Made by a program: the position numbers and the translations under genes
Shown: piece by piece, positions 1 through 9,473 of the stretch
How the letters are laid out: every line of letters starts with the position of its first letter
How positions within the stretch are numbered: position 1 is the first letter of the stretch
The notes under the pieces: model-generated
Database searches by the model: none
Told to the model about the DNA's origin: nothing
Seen by the model: only the letters and a program-made list of their open reading frames with translations
Origin: Marivivens donghaensis
GTDB lineage: Bacteria > Pseudomonadota > Alphaproteobacteria > Rhodobacterales > Rhodobacteraceae
NCBI RefSeq assembly: GCF_030410045.1
Contig: NZ_JAUFRA010000005.1
Coordinates: forward strand, 682,001 to 746,000
Length of the DNA: 64,000 nt
Reading direction: 5' to 3'

Positions 1-1
1 G

Positions 2-505
2 GTCTGGAAGAACATGTTCATGGACCCGACCAACGGCCTGTTCGCCCACCTGTGGCGCGCCTTTGGTGCGCAGCCCGTTGAATGGATGTCGCAGGCCTCC
101 CTACCCTCGATCATCATCATCGTCAGCTGGCAATGGCTGCCGTTTGCGACCCTCATTCTGCTGACCGCGATCCAATCGTTGGACGGCGAACAACTCGAAG
201 CGTCTGAAATGGACGGCGCACCTGCCCTGAAACGGTTCTGGTACATCATCCTGCCGCACCTAAGCCGTGCAATTACCGTCGTGATCCTAATCCAGACAAT
301 CTTTCTTCTGGCGGTTTTCGCAGAGATTTTCGTCACCACCGGCGGCGCATTCGGCACCAAGACACTCAGCTACCTCATCTTCCAGCGGGTTCTGGAAAGC
401 CAAAACATCGGTCTGGGCTCTGCAGGCGGCGTCTACGCGATCATCCTCGCAAACATCATCGCCATCTTCCTGATGCGCATCGTCGGCAAAAACTTGGATA
501 ACTGA
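2..505 (+). CDS. smoF: Polyol ABC transporter permease, SmoF-like (5' end outside window)
   Basis: C-terminal part of an inner-membrane permease of the MalF type. The reading frame is open from the first bases of the window, so the gene begins upstream. The visible 168 residues contain several hydrophobic segments and the cytoplasmic EAA loop (EASEMDGAPALKRFWYIILP), which contacts the ATPase subunit. It ends 13 bases before the second permease. Together with the next two genes it forms a carbohydrate importer. The following sorbitol and mannitol dehydrogenases point to polyols as substrate, as in the SmoEFGK system of Rhodobacter. Function is inferred from family and context. Confidence 0.88.
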   Translation, partial: VWKNMFMDPTNGLFAHLWRAFGAQPVEWMSQASLPSIIIIVSWQWLPFATLILLTAIQSLDGEQLEASEMDGAPALKRFWYIILPHLSRAITVVILIQTIFLLAVFAEIFVTTGGAFGTKTLSYLIFQRVLESQNIGLGSAGGVYAIILANIIAIFLMRIVGKNLDN

Positions 506-518
506 GGGAGGAGCAGTC

Positions 519-1349
519 ATGGCACGCACCGTCACCACACGCCAAAAGGCGCTCAATACGACCCTCGCTTGGGCTATCGGTCTTCTGATCTTTTTCCCGA
601 TCCTGTGGACTATTCTGACCAGCTTTAAAACCGAAGGTCAGGCAATCTCTGATCCACCCATTTTCCTGTTCTTTGACTGGACGCTGGAAAACTACGCGAT
701 CGTTCAGGAACGCTCTGACTACCTGCGGTTCCTGACAAACTCTGTGATCATCGCAGTTGGCTCTACCCTCTTGGGCATCGTTGTCGCGGTTCCTGCAGCA
801 TGGTCGATGGCATTCGTTCCCTCCAAACGGACCAAAGACATCCTGATGTGGATGCTCTCGACCAAGATGTTGCCAGCGGTTGGTGTTCTTTACCCTATCT
901 ACCTGCTGTTCATCAAATTGGGTCTTTTGGACAACCGTTGGGGTCTGGTCGTTGTCCTGATGTTGATCAACCTGCCGATCATCGTCTGGATGCTCTACAC
1001 CTACTTCAAGGAAATCCCGGGTGAGATCCTTGAGGCAGCCCGCATGGATGGCGCCACACTGCGCGAGGAAATCCTCTACATCCTCACGCCAATGGCCGTC
1101 CCTGGCATCGCCTCGACGATCCTCTTGAACGTCATTCTGGCTTGGAACGAAGCGTTTTGGACGCTCAACCTGACGGCCGCCAAAGCCGCTCCGTTGACCG
1201 CATTCATCGCAAGCTACTCCAGCCCTGAAGGCCTCTTTTACGCAAAACTCTCTGCTGCTTCGACCATGGCGATCGCACCGATCCTGATCATGGGCTGGTT
1301 CAGCCAAAAACAACTTGTCCGCGGTCTGACCTTCGGCGCCGTGAAATAA
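519..1349 (+). CDS. smoG: Polyol ABC transporter permease, SmoG-like
   Basis: Second permease (MalG type, 276 residues) of the polyol importer. About six hydrophobic segments are visible, with the EAA loop EAARMDGATLREEILYILTP in the C-terminal half and the C-terminal GLTFGAVK tail usual for this subunit. An AGGGAGGAG ribosome site lies before the ATG. The gene sits between the other permease and the ATPase with gaps of 13 and 11 bases, so co-transcription is very likely. Substrate assignment rests on the neighbouring polyol dehydrogenases. Confidence 0.92.
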   Translation: MARTVTTRQKALNTTLAWAIGLLIFFPILWTILTSFKTEGQAISDPPIFLFFDWTLENYAIVQERSDYLRFLTNSVIIAVGSTLLGIVVAVPAAWSMAFVPSKRTKDILMWMLSTKMLPAVGVLYPIYLLFIKLGLLDNRWGLVVVLMLINLPIIVWMLYTYFKEIPGEILEAARMDGATLREEILYILTPMAVPGIASTILLNVILAWNEAFWTLNLTAAKAAPLTAFIASYSSPEGLFYAKLSAASTMAIAPILIMGWFSQKQLVRGLTFGAVK

Positions 1350-1360
1350 GGAAAAGAATA

Positions 1361-2365
1361 ATGGGACGCATTACGCTAGATAAAGTCACCAAACGTTTCG
1401 GCGATGTCGAAGTTATCCCGCCGCTGGACTTGACCATCGAAGACGGAGAGTTCGTTGTATTCGTTGGCCCATCGGGTTGCGGCAAATCCACTCTTCTGCG
1501 CCTGATCGCTGGCCTTGAGGACGTGTCGGGCGGCCAAATCCGCATCGACAGCAAAGACGCCACCGACCTGCCGCCCGCAAAACGCGGTCTTGCGATGGTG
1601 TTCCAGTCCTACGCGCTCTACCCGCATATGTCCGTGCGCAAGAACATCGCCTTCCCGCTCAAGATGGCAAAGATGGATCAGGCCGAAATCGACCGCCGCG
1701 TGGATAACGCTGCAAAGGTTCTGAACCTCGATAGCTACATTGATCGCCGTCCGGGTCAGCTCTCTGGCGGTCAGCGCCAGCGTGTTGCAATTGGCCGCGC
1801 GATTGTGCGCGAACCAAGCGCGTTCCTCTTTGACGAACCGCTGTCGAACTTGGACGCAGCGCTTCGCGTTGGGATGCGACTTGAGATCTCAGAACTCCAC
1901 GAGCGCCTGAAAACCACCATGGTCTACGTGACCCACGATCAGGTCGAAGCGATGACCATGGCAGACAAAATCGTGGTTCTGCAGGCTGGTGTGATCGAAC
2001 AGGTCGGCTCCCCTCTCGAACTGTACCACACCCCGCGCAACAAATTCGTCGCTGGTTTCATCGGCTCGCCCAAGATGAACTTTATCGAAGGTGAAACCGC
2101 TGCACAGCATGGCGCGCACACCATCGGCATTCGTCCAGAGCACCTGACTGCATCCGCGACCGAAGGTCTATGGAAAGGTACAGTCAGCGTCTCTGAACAT
2201 CTCGGCTCTGACACCTTCCTGCACGTTCATGAAACGGGCCTCGCGGAATCCATAACCGTGCGCGTTGGCGGCGAATTCCCCGTTCGCCACGGTGATACTG
2301 TCTATCTCACCCCCGAAGCCGACAAGATCCACCGCTTTGACGAAAAAGGGCTGCGGATTGCATGA
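1361..2365 (+). CDS. smoK: Polyol ABC transporter ATP-binding protein, SmoK-like
   Basis: ATPase subunit of the MalK/UgpC type, 334 residues, the usual length. The Walker A motif GPSGCGKST is at about residues 36-44, the signature LSGGQ at 134-138, Walker B FLFDEP at 155-160, and the H-loop histidine (THDQ) at 192. A C-terminal TOBE-like regulatory region follows. The stop overlaps the start of the sorbitol dehydrogenase gene (ATGA), indicating translational coupling. It energises import through the two permeases encoded just upstream. Confidence 0.94.
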   Translation: MGRITLDKVTKRFGDVEVIPPLDLTIEDGEFVVFVGPSGCGKSTLLRLIAGLEDVSGGQIRIDSKDATDLPPAKRGLAMVFQSYALYPHMSVRKNIAFPLKMAKMDQAEIDRRVDNAAKVLNLDSYIDRRPGQLSGGQRQRVAIGRAIVREPSAFLFDEPLSNLDAALRVGMRLEISELHERLKTTMVYVTHDQVEAMTMADKIVVLQAGVIEQVGSPLELYHTPRNKFVAGFIGSPKMNFIEGETAAQHGAHTIGIRPEHLTASATEGLWKGTVSVSEHLGSDTFLHVHETGLAESITVRVGGEFPVRHGDTVYLTPEADKIHRFDEKGLRIA

Positions 2366-3135
2366 TACGGTTTTCGGGTAAATCGGTTCTGATCACGGGT
2401 GCAGCCCGCGGGATCGGTTTTGAATTTGCAAAGGCCTATGCTGCCGAAGGCGCGCGTGTTGCGATTGTCGACATCAACGCCTCGGCCGCATTGAAGGCCG
2501 CACAAACCATCGGCAATGGCGCAATCGCCGTTGCCTGTGATGTGGCGGATAAAGCTAGCATTGATAACGCCGTGAACACGGTCGAAACGGAACTCGGCGG
2601 GATTGACATCCTTGTGAATAACGCCGCGCTATTCTCGGCCGCACCGATCATTGAGATCACCGAGGCAGATTATCAAAAGCTGTTCTCGATCAACGTCTTT
2701 GGCACCATGTTCATGACCCAAGCTGTCGCGAAGGTCATGATCGCCAACGGCAAAGGCGGCAAGATCATCAATATGGCGTCCCAAGCTGGCCGTCGTGGTG
2801 AGGCCCTCGTGGGCGTCTACTGTGCGACGAAAGCCGCTGTCATCAGCTTTACCCAGTCAGCGGGCCTGAACCTGATCCAACATGGCATAAATGTGAACGC
2901 AATCGCGCCCGGTGTGGTGGATGGCGAACATTGGGACGGCGTCGATGCCTTCTTTGCCAAATATGAAAACAAACCCCTCGGTCAGAAAAAACGCGAAGTC
3001 GGTGCCGCCGTCCCCTTTGGACGCATGGGCAAGGCTGAAGATCTGACCGGAATGGCACTCTTTCTTGCCTCAAACGAGGCCGACTATGTCGTCGCACAAT
3101 GTTTCGGTGTGGACGGCGGAAACTGGATGGCATGA
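2362..3135 (+). CDS. smoS: Sorbitol dehydrogenase, SDR family (SmoS-like)
   Basis: Short-chain dehydrogenase of 257 residues that would oxidise sorbitol or galactitol-type polyols to ketoses with NAD+. The cofactor motif TGAARGIG is at residues 12-19, the NNAA motif near 86, and the catalytic residues are Ser140, Tyr153 and Lys157 (YCATK). The start overlaps the ATPase stop and the stop overlaps the mannitol dehydrogenase start, both by ATGA. Family and operon position match SmoS of Rhodobacter sphaeroides. The exact polyol range cannot be read from the sequence. Confidence 0.9.
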   Translation: MIRFSGKSVLITGAARGIGFEFAKAYAAEGARVAIVDINASAALKAAQTIGNGAIAVACDVADKASIDNAVNTVETELGGIDILVNNAALFSAAPIIEITEADYQKLFSINVFGTMFMTQAVAKVMIANGKGGKIINMASQAGRRGEALVGVYCATKAAVISFTQSAGLNLIQHGINVNAIAPGVVDGEHWDGVDAFFAKYENKPLGQKKREVGAAVPFGRMGKAEDLTGMALFLASNEADYVVAQCFGVDGGNWMA

Positions 3136-4607
3136 CCATGGCAATCGAACTCAACACCTCCGCTCTGGCTCAGCTCCCTGATACCATCGGCACCCCTTCT
3201 TACGACCGATCCGCGTTGACGGCGGGCATCCTCCACGTGGGGATCGGCAATTTCCACCGCGCGCACATGGCGGTATATCTCGACCGCCTGTTTGCACTGG
3301 GTGAAAGCCATGACTGGGCGCTGTGTGGCGCTGGCGTCCGCGCAGGCGACGCAACCATGCGCGACCGTCTTGCGAAACAAGACTGGCTGACAACCGTTGT
3401 CGAACTGGACCCCTCGGGCCTCACCGCTCAGGTCGTTGGTTCTATGATCGACTTCGTTGAGGTCGATCCCGAGGTCACCATCGCAAAAATGGCCGATCCC
3501 GCGATCAAAATCGTATCGACCACCATCACCGAGGGCGGCTATTACGTCGACGCCCTGACCGATGGTTTTGACACAAAACACCCCGACATTGTCGCAGATG
3601 CTGCGAACCCCGACGCGCCGAAAACCGTGTTCGGTATGGTGATCAAAGCACTCCGCATTCGTCGTGACGCTGGCCTTGCGCCGTTCACGTTCATGTCCTG
3701 CGACAACCTGCCTGAAAACGGTCACGTCGCAAAACGCACGGTCATTGGCCTCGCTCGTCTGTCTGACCCAGACTTTGCGGATTGGATCAGCGCAAACGTT
3801 GCCTTCCCGAACTCTATGGTCGACTGCATCACGCCAGCGACCTCTGACCGCGAACGCGCGATGGTTGCCGATAAATTCGGCATCACCGATGCGGTGCCTG
3901 TTGCCTGTGAACCTTTCCGTCAATGGGTCCTAGAGGATAACTTCCCCCAAGGTCGCCCAGCGCTGGAAAAGGTTGGCGCGGAATTCGTTGAGGATGTTGC
4001 AAAATACGAGTTGATGAAGCTCCGCATCCTGAACGGTGGCCACGCGGCGATTGCCTATCCGTCGGCTCTGATCGGGCATCATTTTGTTCATGATGCGATG
4101 GCTGATCCGTTGATCTCAGAATGGCTCGACGCATTGGAACAGCGTGAAATCATCCCGACGCTAACCCCGATTGAGGGCGTTGATTATCAGGCCTATCGCG
4201 AAAAGATCATCGAGCGCTTCTCGAACCCAGAAGTCGGCGACACGATCCCGCGTCTGTGCCTCGATGGGTCCAACCGTCAGCCAAAGTTCATCCTCCCGAC
4301 CTTGCGTGACGCGCTGGCGGCGGGTGCGGATGTGTCTGGCCTCGCATTGGAAGTCGCGCTCTGGTGCCGTTATTGCGCCCGCGTGGATGAAGCTGGCAAT
4401 GAGATCGCGCCGAATGACGACAACCATGTGGTTCTCAAATCTCTCGCGGATGAGGCCAAGGCTCGTCCCGCGGCATTTCTAGAAAACACTGCGGTGTTTG
4501 GTGATCTCGCCCAGAACGAGGTATTCGTGGCCGCCTTTGGAAAGGCCCTGAACAGCCTTTATGACAACGGCGTCAAAGCTACTCTGACCGCCTACATCAA
4601 AGGCTAA
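3132..4607 (+). CDS. mtlK: Mannitol 2-dehydrogenase, long-chain polyol dehydrogenase
   Basis: NAD-dependent mannitol dehydrogenase of 491 residues, converting mannitol to fructose in the cytoplasm. The N-terminal dinucleotide motif HVGIGNFHRAH and the catalytic-region stretch KYELMKLRILNGGHA are those of the Pseudomonas-type polyol dehydrogenase family. I start at the ATG that overlaps the upstream stop (ATGA). A second in-frame ATG six bases later is also possible. It is the last gene of the polyol operon and is followed by a strong hairpin. Confidence 0.93.
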   Translation: MTMAIELNTSALAQLPDTIGTPSYDRSALTAGILHVGIGNFHRAHMAVYLDRLFALGESHDWALCGAGVRAGDATMRDRLAKQDWLTTVVELDPSGLTAQVVGSMIDFVEVDPEVTIAKMADPAIKIVSTTITEGGYYVDALTDGFDTKHPDIVADAANPDAPKTVFGMVIKALRIRRDAGLAPFTFMSCDNLPENGHVAKRTVIGLARLSDPDFADWISANVAFPNSMVDCITPATSDRERAMVADKFGITDAVPVACEPFRQWVLEDNFPQGRPALEKVGAEFVEDVAKYELMKLRILNGGHAAIAYPSALIGHHFVHDAMADPLISEWLDALEQREIIPTLTPIEGVDYQAYREKIIERFSNPEVGDTIPRLCLDGSNRQPKFILPTLRDALAAGADVSGLALEVALWCRYCARVDEAGNEIAPNDDNHVVLKSLADEAKARPAAFLENTAVFGDLAQNEVFVAAFGKALNSLYDNGVKATLTAYIKG

Positions 4608-4624
4608 GCCTGTTAGACATCCTG

Positions 4625-4654
4625 AAACGGCGCTTCTGTTTAGAGGCGCCGTTT
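4625..4654. terminator. Bidirectional terminator between mtlK and the EamA gene
   Basis: AAACGGCGC and GCGCCGTTT form the outer part of a stem of about 13 pairs with a GTTT loop. The A/T-rich stem ends can act on both strands. The stop codon of the convergent exporter gene lies inside the hairpin, so both transcripts end here. Confidence 0.75.
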
Positions 4655-5488
4655 AGCTATGATCTGCGGCGCAATCGATAGCCCAATCCCGCCGAGCACC
4701 AGTGCCGCGCCGATGATCCACTGAACTGTGATCGGCTCGTTGATCCAGACCAGTCCACCGAGGCTGGCCAAGACGGGCACCATCAACTGCCCTACCCCTG
4801 CCAGCGCAGGGTCAATGACCGCCACAATCCGATACCAGAGCGCATAGCCAAGGCCCGAGGTAATGCCGCCCGACGCCATGGCGAGCACCAATGCTGGCCC
4901 ACTGAGCGCCCCATTGCCGACCATCATCAACGGCAGCACGAACAGCAGGCACAGGGCAAAGCTCATCGCGTTCACGCGAACAGGATCCCCCGCCCCACGG
5001 CCGAGCAGAGTGTAGAATCCCCAGCTCATCCCAGCGAAGGACATCAGCATCAGATCAATGACGGACAAGGTTCCAAGGTCTGATGAAGGTTTCAACAGCC
5101 AGACCAACCCGAAGAAAGCCACTATCGCGCCGATCCATTGAAACACAGATGGGCGGTTGCCGCGTGCAACCACCGTAGCGAATATCGTGATCTGCACCCA
5201 GCCGAACAGCAGCAAGGCGCCAAATCCAGCGTCCAAAGTGCGATAGGCGAGTGAAAAGCCGACGATATAGCCGGCGAGGCACACAGCCCCTGCAAACGAC
5301 CGCGCTTTTGTCGGCCACGCCCCTCTCTTTTGCAAAAGGGCTATCGTCATCAGAACGACCGCCCCTGTCGCCACGCGCACGACGGCAAAGGCCGCAGGAT
5401 CGGCCCCGTAATCCACCACTGCCAAACGGATCAAAACCGAATTGGCGGCCAGTGCGAGCAACGCGCCAAGTGCTACGAGGTAGATCAT
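4640..5488 (-). CDS. DMT superfamily transporter, EamA domains
   Basis: Inner-membrane protein of 282 residues with about ten hydrophobic helices in two repeated halves, the layout of EamA (drug/metabolite) exporters. Substrate is unknown; relatives export amino acids or other metabolites. The ATG at 5488 is chosen because a GGAGG lies five bases upstream, whereas the alternative TTG twelve bases further up overlaps that site. It follows groEL on the same strand but is separated by a strong terminator, so it probably has its own promoter. Confidence 0.85.
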   Translation of the reverse strand: MIYLVALGALLALAANSVLIRLAVVDYGADPAAFAVVRVATGAVVLMTIALLQKRGAWPTKARSFAGAVCLAGYIVGFSLAYRTLDAGFGALLLFGWVQITIFATVVARGNRPSVFQWIGAIVAFFGLVWLLKPSSDLGTLSVIDLMLMSFAGMSWGFYTLLGRGAGDPVRVNAMSFALCLLFVLPLMMVGNGALSGPALVLAMASGGITSGLGYALWYRIVAVIDPALAGVGQLMVPVLASLGGLVWINEPITVQWIIGAALVLGGIGLSIAPQIIAKRRL

Positions 5489-5504
5489 TCGTGCCTCCAA
5501 ACGA

Positions 5505-5532
5505 AAACGGGGCCGCGATTGCGACCCCGTTT
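5505..5532 (-). terminator. Rho-independent terminator of groESL
   Basis: On the minus strand AAACGGGG, a second inner stem TCGC/GCGG and CCCCGTTT form a stem of about 12 pairs with an AATC loop, followed by TTCGTTT. It lies 23 bases beyond the groEL stop. Confidence 0.8.
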
Positions 5533-5555
5533 CCCTATCATGCCTTCGGCGATGA

Positions 5556-7193
5556 TTACATCATGCCGCCCATGCCGCCCATGTCGGGCATTGCAGGTGC
5601 ACCGCCGTCTTTGGCAGGCTTGTCAGCAACCATTGCTTCGGTGGTGATCAAGAGACCAGCTACCGATGCCGCGTCTTCGAGAGCGGTACGGGTTACTTTT
5701 GCTGGGTCGATCACGCCGAATTTGAACATGTCGCCATATTCTTCGGTCTGAGCGTTGAAGCCAAAGTTTTTGTCGTCGGATTCACGAACTTTGCCAGCAA
5801 CAACTGCACCGTCAACGCCAGCGTTCTCTGCGATCTGACGAAGCGGAGCTTCGAGAGCGCGGCGAACGATTGCGATACCAGCGTTTTGATCAGCGTTCTG
5901 ACCTTCGAGACCAGCCAGAACTTTCGCAGCCTGAACCAGAGCAACACCACCGCCGACAACGATGCCTTCCTGAACAGCAGCGCGAGTAGCGTTCAGTGCG
6001 TCATCAACGCGGTCTTTACGCTCTTTTACTTCTACTTCAGTCATGCCGCCGACGCGGATAACAGCAACACCGCCAGCCAGTTTGGCAACGCGCTCTTGCA
6101 GTTTTTCACGGTCGTAGTCCGAAGAAGTTTCTTCGATCTGGGTGCGGATCTGTGCAACGCGTGCTTCGATCTCTGCTTTGTTGCCAGCGCCATCAACGAT
6201 AACGGTGTTGTCTTTGGAGATCGAAACTTTCTTAGCCGAACCGAGCATGTCCATGGTGACGTTCTCGAGTTTCATGCCGAGGTCTTCGGAGATCACCTGG
6301 CCGCCGGTCAGGATAGCGATATCCTGCAGCATTGCCTTGCGACGGTCGCCGAAGCCCGGTGCTTTGACAGCAGCGATTTTCAGACCACCACGCAGTTTGT
6401 TCACTACGAGAGTTGCCAGTGCTTCGCCTTCAACATCTTCAGCGATGATGATGAGCGGCTTCTGGGACTGGATAACCGACTCGAGCAGCGGAACCATCGG
6501 CTGGAGCGACGACAGTTTTTTCTCGTGAAGCAGGATGACAGCGTCTTCCAGTTCAGCGACCATTTTGTCCGGGTTGGTTACGAAGTACGGGGAGAGGTAG
6601 CCACGGTCGAACTGCATGCCTTCGACGACTTCTACTTCGGTTTCCATACCTTTGTTTTCTTCAACGGTGATGACGCCGTCGTTGCCAACTTTCTGCATCG
6701 CGTCTGCGATCTGACGACCGATCGATGCTTCGCCGTTAGCCGAGATAGTGCCGACCTGAGCAACTTCGTCAGAGTCTGCAACTTCACGAGCCATAGACTT
6801 GATCTGCTCAACGACAGTGGTTGTCGCCATGTCGATACCGCGCTTCAGGTCCATCGGGTTCAGGCCAGCAGCAACCTGCTTGAGGCCTTCTTTTACGATT
6901 GCCTGTGCAAGTACGGTTGCAGTGGTGGTACCGTCGCCAGCTTCGTCGTTGGTGCGCGAAGCGACTTCTTTAACCATCTGCGCGCCCATGTTCTCGAACT
7001 TATCTTCCAGTTCGATCTCTTTAGCGACAGAAACACCGTCTTTGGTGATGCGCGGTGCGCCGAAAGATTTTTCGAGCACAACGTTGCGGCCTTTCGGGCC
7101 AAGGGTAACTTTTACCGCGTCAGCCAGGATGTTCACACCCTTGAGCATACGGTTACGGGCGTCGGTGCCGAATTTGACGTCTTTAGCAGCCAT
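5556..7193 (-). CDS. groEL: Chaperonin GroEL (60 kDa subunit)
   Basis: ATP-dependent chaperonin ring subunit of 545 residues, the standard length. The protein starts MAAKDVKFG, carries the nucleotide-site stretch GDGTTTATVLA, and ends with the methionine/glycine-rich GGMGGMM tail. It folds proteins inside the double ring capped by GroES, encoded 44 bases upstream. Control by the CIRCE operator ahead of groES is expected for the bicistronic message. Confidence 0.99.
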   Translation of the reverse strand: MAAKDVKFGTDARNRMLKGVNILADAVKVTLGPKGRNVVLEKSFGAPRITKDGVSVAKEIELEDKFENMGAQMVKEVASRTNDEAGDGTTTATVLAQAIVKEGLKQVAAGLNPMDLKRGIDMATTTVVEQIKSMAREVADSDEVAQVGTISANGEASIGRQIADAMQKVGNDGVITVEENKGMETEVEVVEGMQFDRGYLSPYFVTNPDKMVAELEDAVILLHEKKLSSLQPMVPLLESVIQSQKPLIIIAEDVEGEALATLVVNKLRGGLKIAAVKAPGFGDRRKAMLQDIAILTGGQVISEDLGMKLENVTMDMLGSAKKVSISKDNTVIVDGAGNKAEIEARVAQIRTQIEETSSDYDREKLQERVAKLAGGVAVIRVGGMTEVEVKERKDRVDDALNATRAAVQEGIVVGGGVALVQAAKVLAGLEGQNADQNAGIAIVRRALEAPLRQIAENAGVDGAVVAGKVRESDDKNFGFNAQTEEYGDMFKFGVIDPAKVTRTALEDAASVAGLLITTEAMVADKPAKDGGAPAMPDMGGMGGMM

Positions 7194-7237
7194 TGCTGTA
7201 GTCCTCGTCTAAAATAGTTTCAGGGAAAGGTACGATC

Positions 7238-7525
7238 TCAGGCGATGATGCCGAGAATGTCGCCTTCTTTCATGATGAGCAGCTCTTCGCCGTCTACGGT
7301 GACTTCAGTGCCAGACCATTTACCGAAGAGAACGCGATCGCCAGCTTTAACAGCCATTGCGATCAGTTCGCCGGAGTCCTTACGTGCACCTTCGCCGCAA
7401 GCAACTACTTCGCCTTCAGCCGGTTTTTCTTTGGCGCTATCAGGGATGATCAGACCACCCTTGGTTTTTTCGTCGCTCTCGACACGGCGGACCAGAACGC
7501 GGTCATGCAGCGGTTTAAAAGCCAT
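7238..7525 (-). CDS. groES: Co-chaperonin GroES
   Basis: Ten-kilodalton cap of the chaperonin, 95 residues. The N-terminus MAFKPLHDRVLVRR, the mobile-loop region with KTKGGLIIPDSAKEKP and the C-terminal LIMKEGDILGII are diagnostic. It is the first gene of the groESL operon and lies directly downstream of a perfect CIRCE element. Confidence 0.99.
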   Translation of the reverse strand: MAFKPLHDRVLVRRVESDEKTKGGLIIPDSAKEKPAEGEVVACGEGARKDSGELIAMAVKAGDRVLFGKWSGTEVTVDGEELLIMKEGDILGIIA

Positions 7526-7559
7526 TTTTGTAGCTCCTCAGCTATCGTTAAATCCTGTG

Positions 7560-7586
7560 TTAGCACTCACTCATGTCGAGTGCTAA
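7560..7586 (-). promoter_or_regulatory. CIRCE operator (HrcA binding site)
   Basis: TTAGCACTC, a nine-base spacer and GAGTGCTAA match the CIRCE consensus exactly. The element lies 35 bases upstream of the groES start. In this family HrcA bound here represses groESL until heat shock. hrcA itself is not in the window. Confidence 0.97.
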
Positions 7587-7699
7587 CGACGCATAGTTAG
7601 GAACCTGTCGTAGGGGTGTCAACAGTGGTGTAGAGGATTTTTTGTATCGCCTCCCCTGCTTGAACGGCATAAGTTAAATTACGACAAACAGGAGCCATG

Positions 7700-8692
7700 A
7701 TGCGCGCGACCCTCACCGTTCTTTTCGTTTCCTCAGTTTTTCCCACCGCATCTTTGGCACTCTGTTCGGGCGCATCTATTGAGGCCTATTTACCCGCAGA
7801 CGTTTTGGCTGAGGTAGAGCGCACGTCGGACGCCACCTTGAACGGTAAAGGCCTGATATGGCGGGCTGATCGAGACGGCGATCAGATCACCTTCTTTGGC
7901 AGCTTGCACATCTACGACCCGCGCCTCTTGCCGCTCAGGTATAAAGCCCGCGAGGCACTAGACGGCGCCGATATTTTGCTAGTCGAACAGACGACCGAAC
8001 AGTTGCAAGAAATGCAGCGCGAGCTGCTCGCTGACCCAGCGTTGATCCTCCTGCCCGAAGGGCAAACGCTGATCGGCATGATCGACGACGCGTCATGGGA
8101 ACTCCTTGCTGAGGCAGGCCGCGCCCGTGGGCTACCCTCACCGATGACCGCACGTTTTCAGCCGTGGTATCTGGTCGCCGCGCTCGGAACTCCGCCCTGC
8201 GCCATGCCCGACATTCAGGCAGGGCTGACGGGATTGGACGCGATGGTGATGGAGGACGCTGCTTCGCTAGGCGTTGAAACACGCGCGCTAGAGGACTGGC
8301 GCGACTCGTTGCGTATCCTTTACGACGATCCGATCGACGCCCAGATCGACATGCTCGAGATGTCGCTCTTACCGCCAGATATCGAGAGCGCGCTTTTTGC
8401 ATCCACGTTCGATGCCTATTTCGCGGGTGACGTTGCCCGCGTGTGGGACCTATCGCGGGCCGCGCTCACCCTTGTTCCGAACGTCGATCTACCCCACGCG
8501 AACAAGGTGTTCGACGATTTCGCCGAAGGCCTCCTTGACGGTCGGAACATGAACTGGATCGACAACCTTGAAACCGCAGCAGCCGAAGGTCCCGTTGTCG
8601 CGGTGTTCGGTGCCGCGCACCTTTCGGGCGACAATGGCGTGTTGAATTTGATGGCCCAGAACGGCTGGACGATCACTCGGCTGGACGAATAG
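7700..8692 (+). CDS. TraB/GumN family protein, predicted exported
   Basis: Protein of 330 residues with an N-terminal hydrophobic signal (about residues 1-21, ending near SLALC). The TraB/GumN fold is indicated by the GSLHIYDPRLLPL segment and the C-terminal FGAAHLSGDNGVL motif. Members carry conserved GxxH motifs thought to bind metal or act in hydrolysis, but the reaction is not established. AGGAG lies five bases before this ATG; another ATG three bases upstream is possible. Its 3' end overlaps the convergent DUF2161 gene by 20 bases. Confidence 0.85.
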   Translation: MRATLTVLFVSSVFPTASLALCSGASIEAYLPADVLAEVERTSDATLNGKGLIWRADRDGDQITFFGSLHIYDPRLLPLRYKAREALDGADILLVEQTTEQLQEMQRELLADPALILLPEGQTLIGMIDDASWELLAEAGRARGLPSPMTARFQPWYLVAALGTPPCAMPDIQAGLTGLDAMVMEDAASLGVETRALEDWRDSLRILYDDPIDAQIDMLEMSLLPPDIESALFASTFDAYFAGDVARVWDLSRAALTLVPNVDLPHANKVFDDFAEGLLDGRNMNWIDNLETAAAEGPVVAVFGAAHLSGDNGVLNLMAQNGWTITRLDE

Positions 8693-9335
8693 CCTCCTGA
8701 CCGACCTCGGTTAATCCGTAAATGCCGACAGCCACTCGTTCGAACCAACCGTAGTGGTTGTCGGCCATCAGACGGGTCGCGGTTTTGACACCTGTTGCTT
8801 TGGCGACCACCGCCCCTTTACTCAGCCCTTCACTGGCTAGGAATTCCGCACAGGCAATCGCATCCTGCCTGTAGCCCGTCACGATCCCCTGCCGTGTGGC
8901 ACCGCCGACGTTCGGATCGCCCCTCAGTCGATCAAATTCGCGCAGCAAAGCCTTCGCCTTGTTCGGTGACTTGCGCGGGGTATAGGGACCAGGATCGGCC
9001 AGAGTTTCCGTAAACCCGTCCGAGAGGCGAACCGTAATGACGCCAATCCCAAGCCGCCGACAGAGTTTCACATTGGCCTGCAACGCCTTCCAACTCGCCC
9101 GCCCGCTTTGCCGTGGCACACAAACATAGACATTGTCCGTAATGGCCAGACGCGCGACAGCCTGCTGCAAAAGCGTGAGCGAAAAGCTAGTCTTTAGCTC
9201 TACGATGACAGGTGGTTCGTCACCACGACGTCCCACCACATCGACCGCACCGACCTCGGCCTTCACGACGTAGCCCTGCCGTTCCAGCAGCGCCTTCACG
9301 GGCGCATAGAGATCAGTTTCGGAAATCCTAGCCAT
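8673..9335 (-). CDS. DUF2161 family protein, PD-(D/E)xK-like nuclease fold
   Basis: Protein of 220 residues. Near the N-terminus AVDVVGRRGDEPPVIVELKTS holds an Asp...ExK arrangement typical of the PD-(D/E)xK nuclease fold. The C-terminal part resembles a small winged-helix region. Databases label this family as a putative phosphodiesterase; the real substrate is unknown. It converges on and overlaps the TraB gene. No partner gene suggests a pathway. Confidence 0.8.
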   Translation of the reverse strand: MARISETDLYAPVKALLERQGYVVKAEVGAVDVVGRRGDEPPVIVELKTSFSLTLLQQAVARLAITDNVYVCVPRQSGRASWKALQANVKLCRRLGIGVITVRLSDGFTETLADPGPYTPRKSPNKAKALLREFDRLRGDPNVGGATRQGIVTGYRQDAIACAEFLASEGLSKGAVVAKATGVKTATRLMADNHYGWFERVAVGIYGLTEVGQEAIRPAE

Positions 9336-9473
9336 GGCTCAGACCTACCTTGCGCAACTCGACTGCGCAATTGCGGCATGGCCTTTGGTCGCAGCACGGC
9401 GCGAAGTGGTGACAACAACGCTGCCCGATCATATAAGGCCCGCGAATTGATATCGCACATGAGGCAGACCTCT

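Noticed and set aside
5886..7217. Long plus-strand frame opposite groEL
   Set aside because: It is the antisense of a highly conserved gene with strong codon bias; its composition has no known domain.
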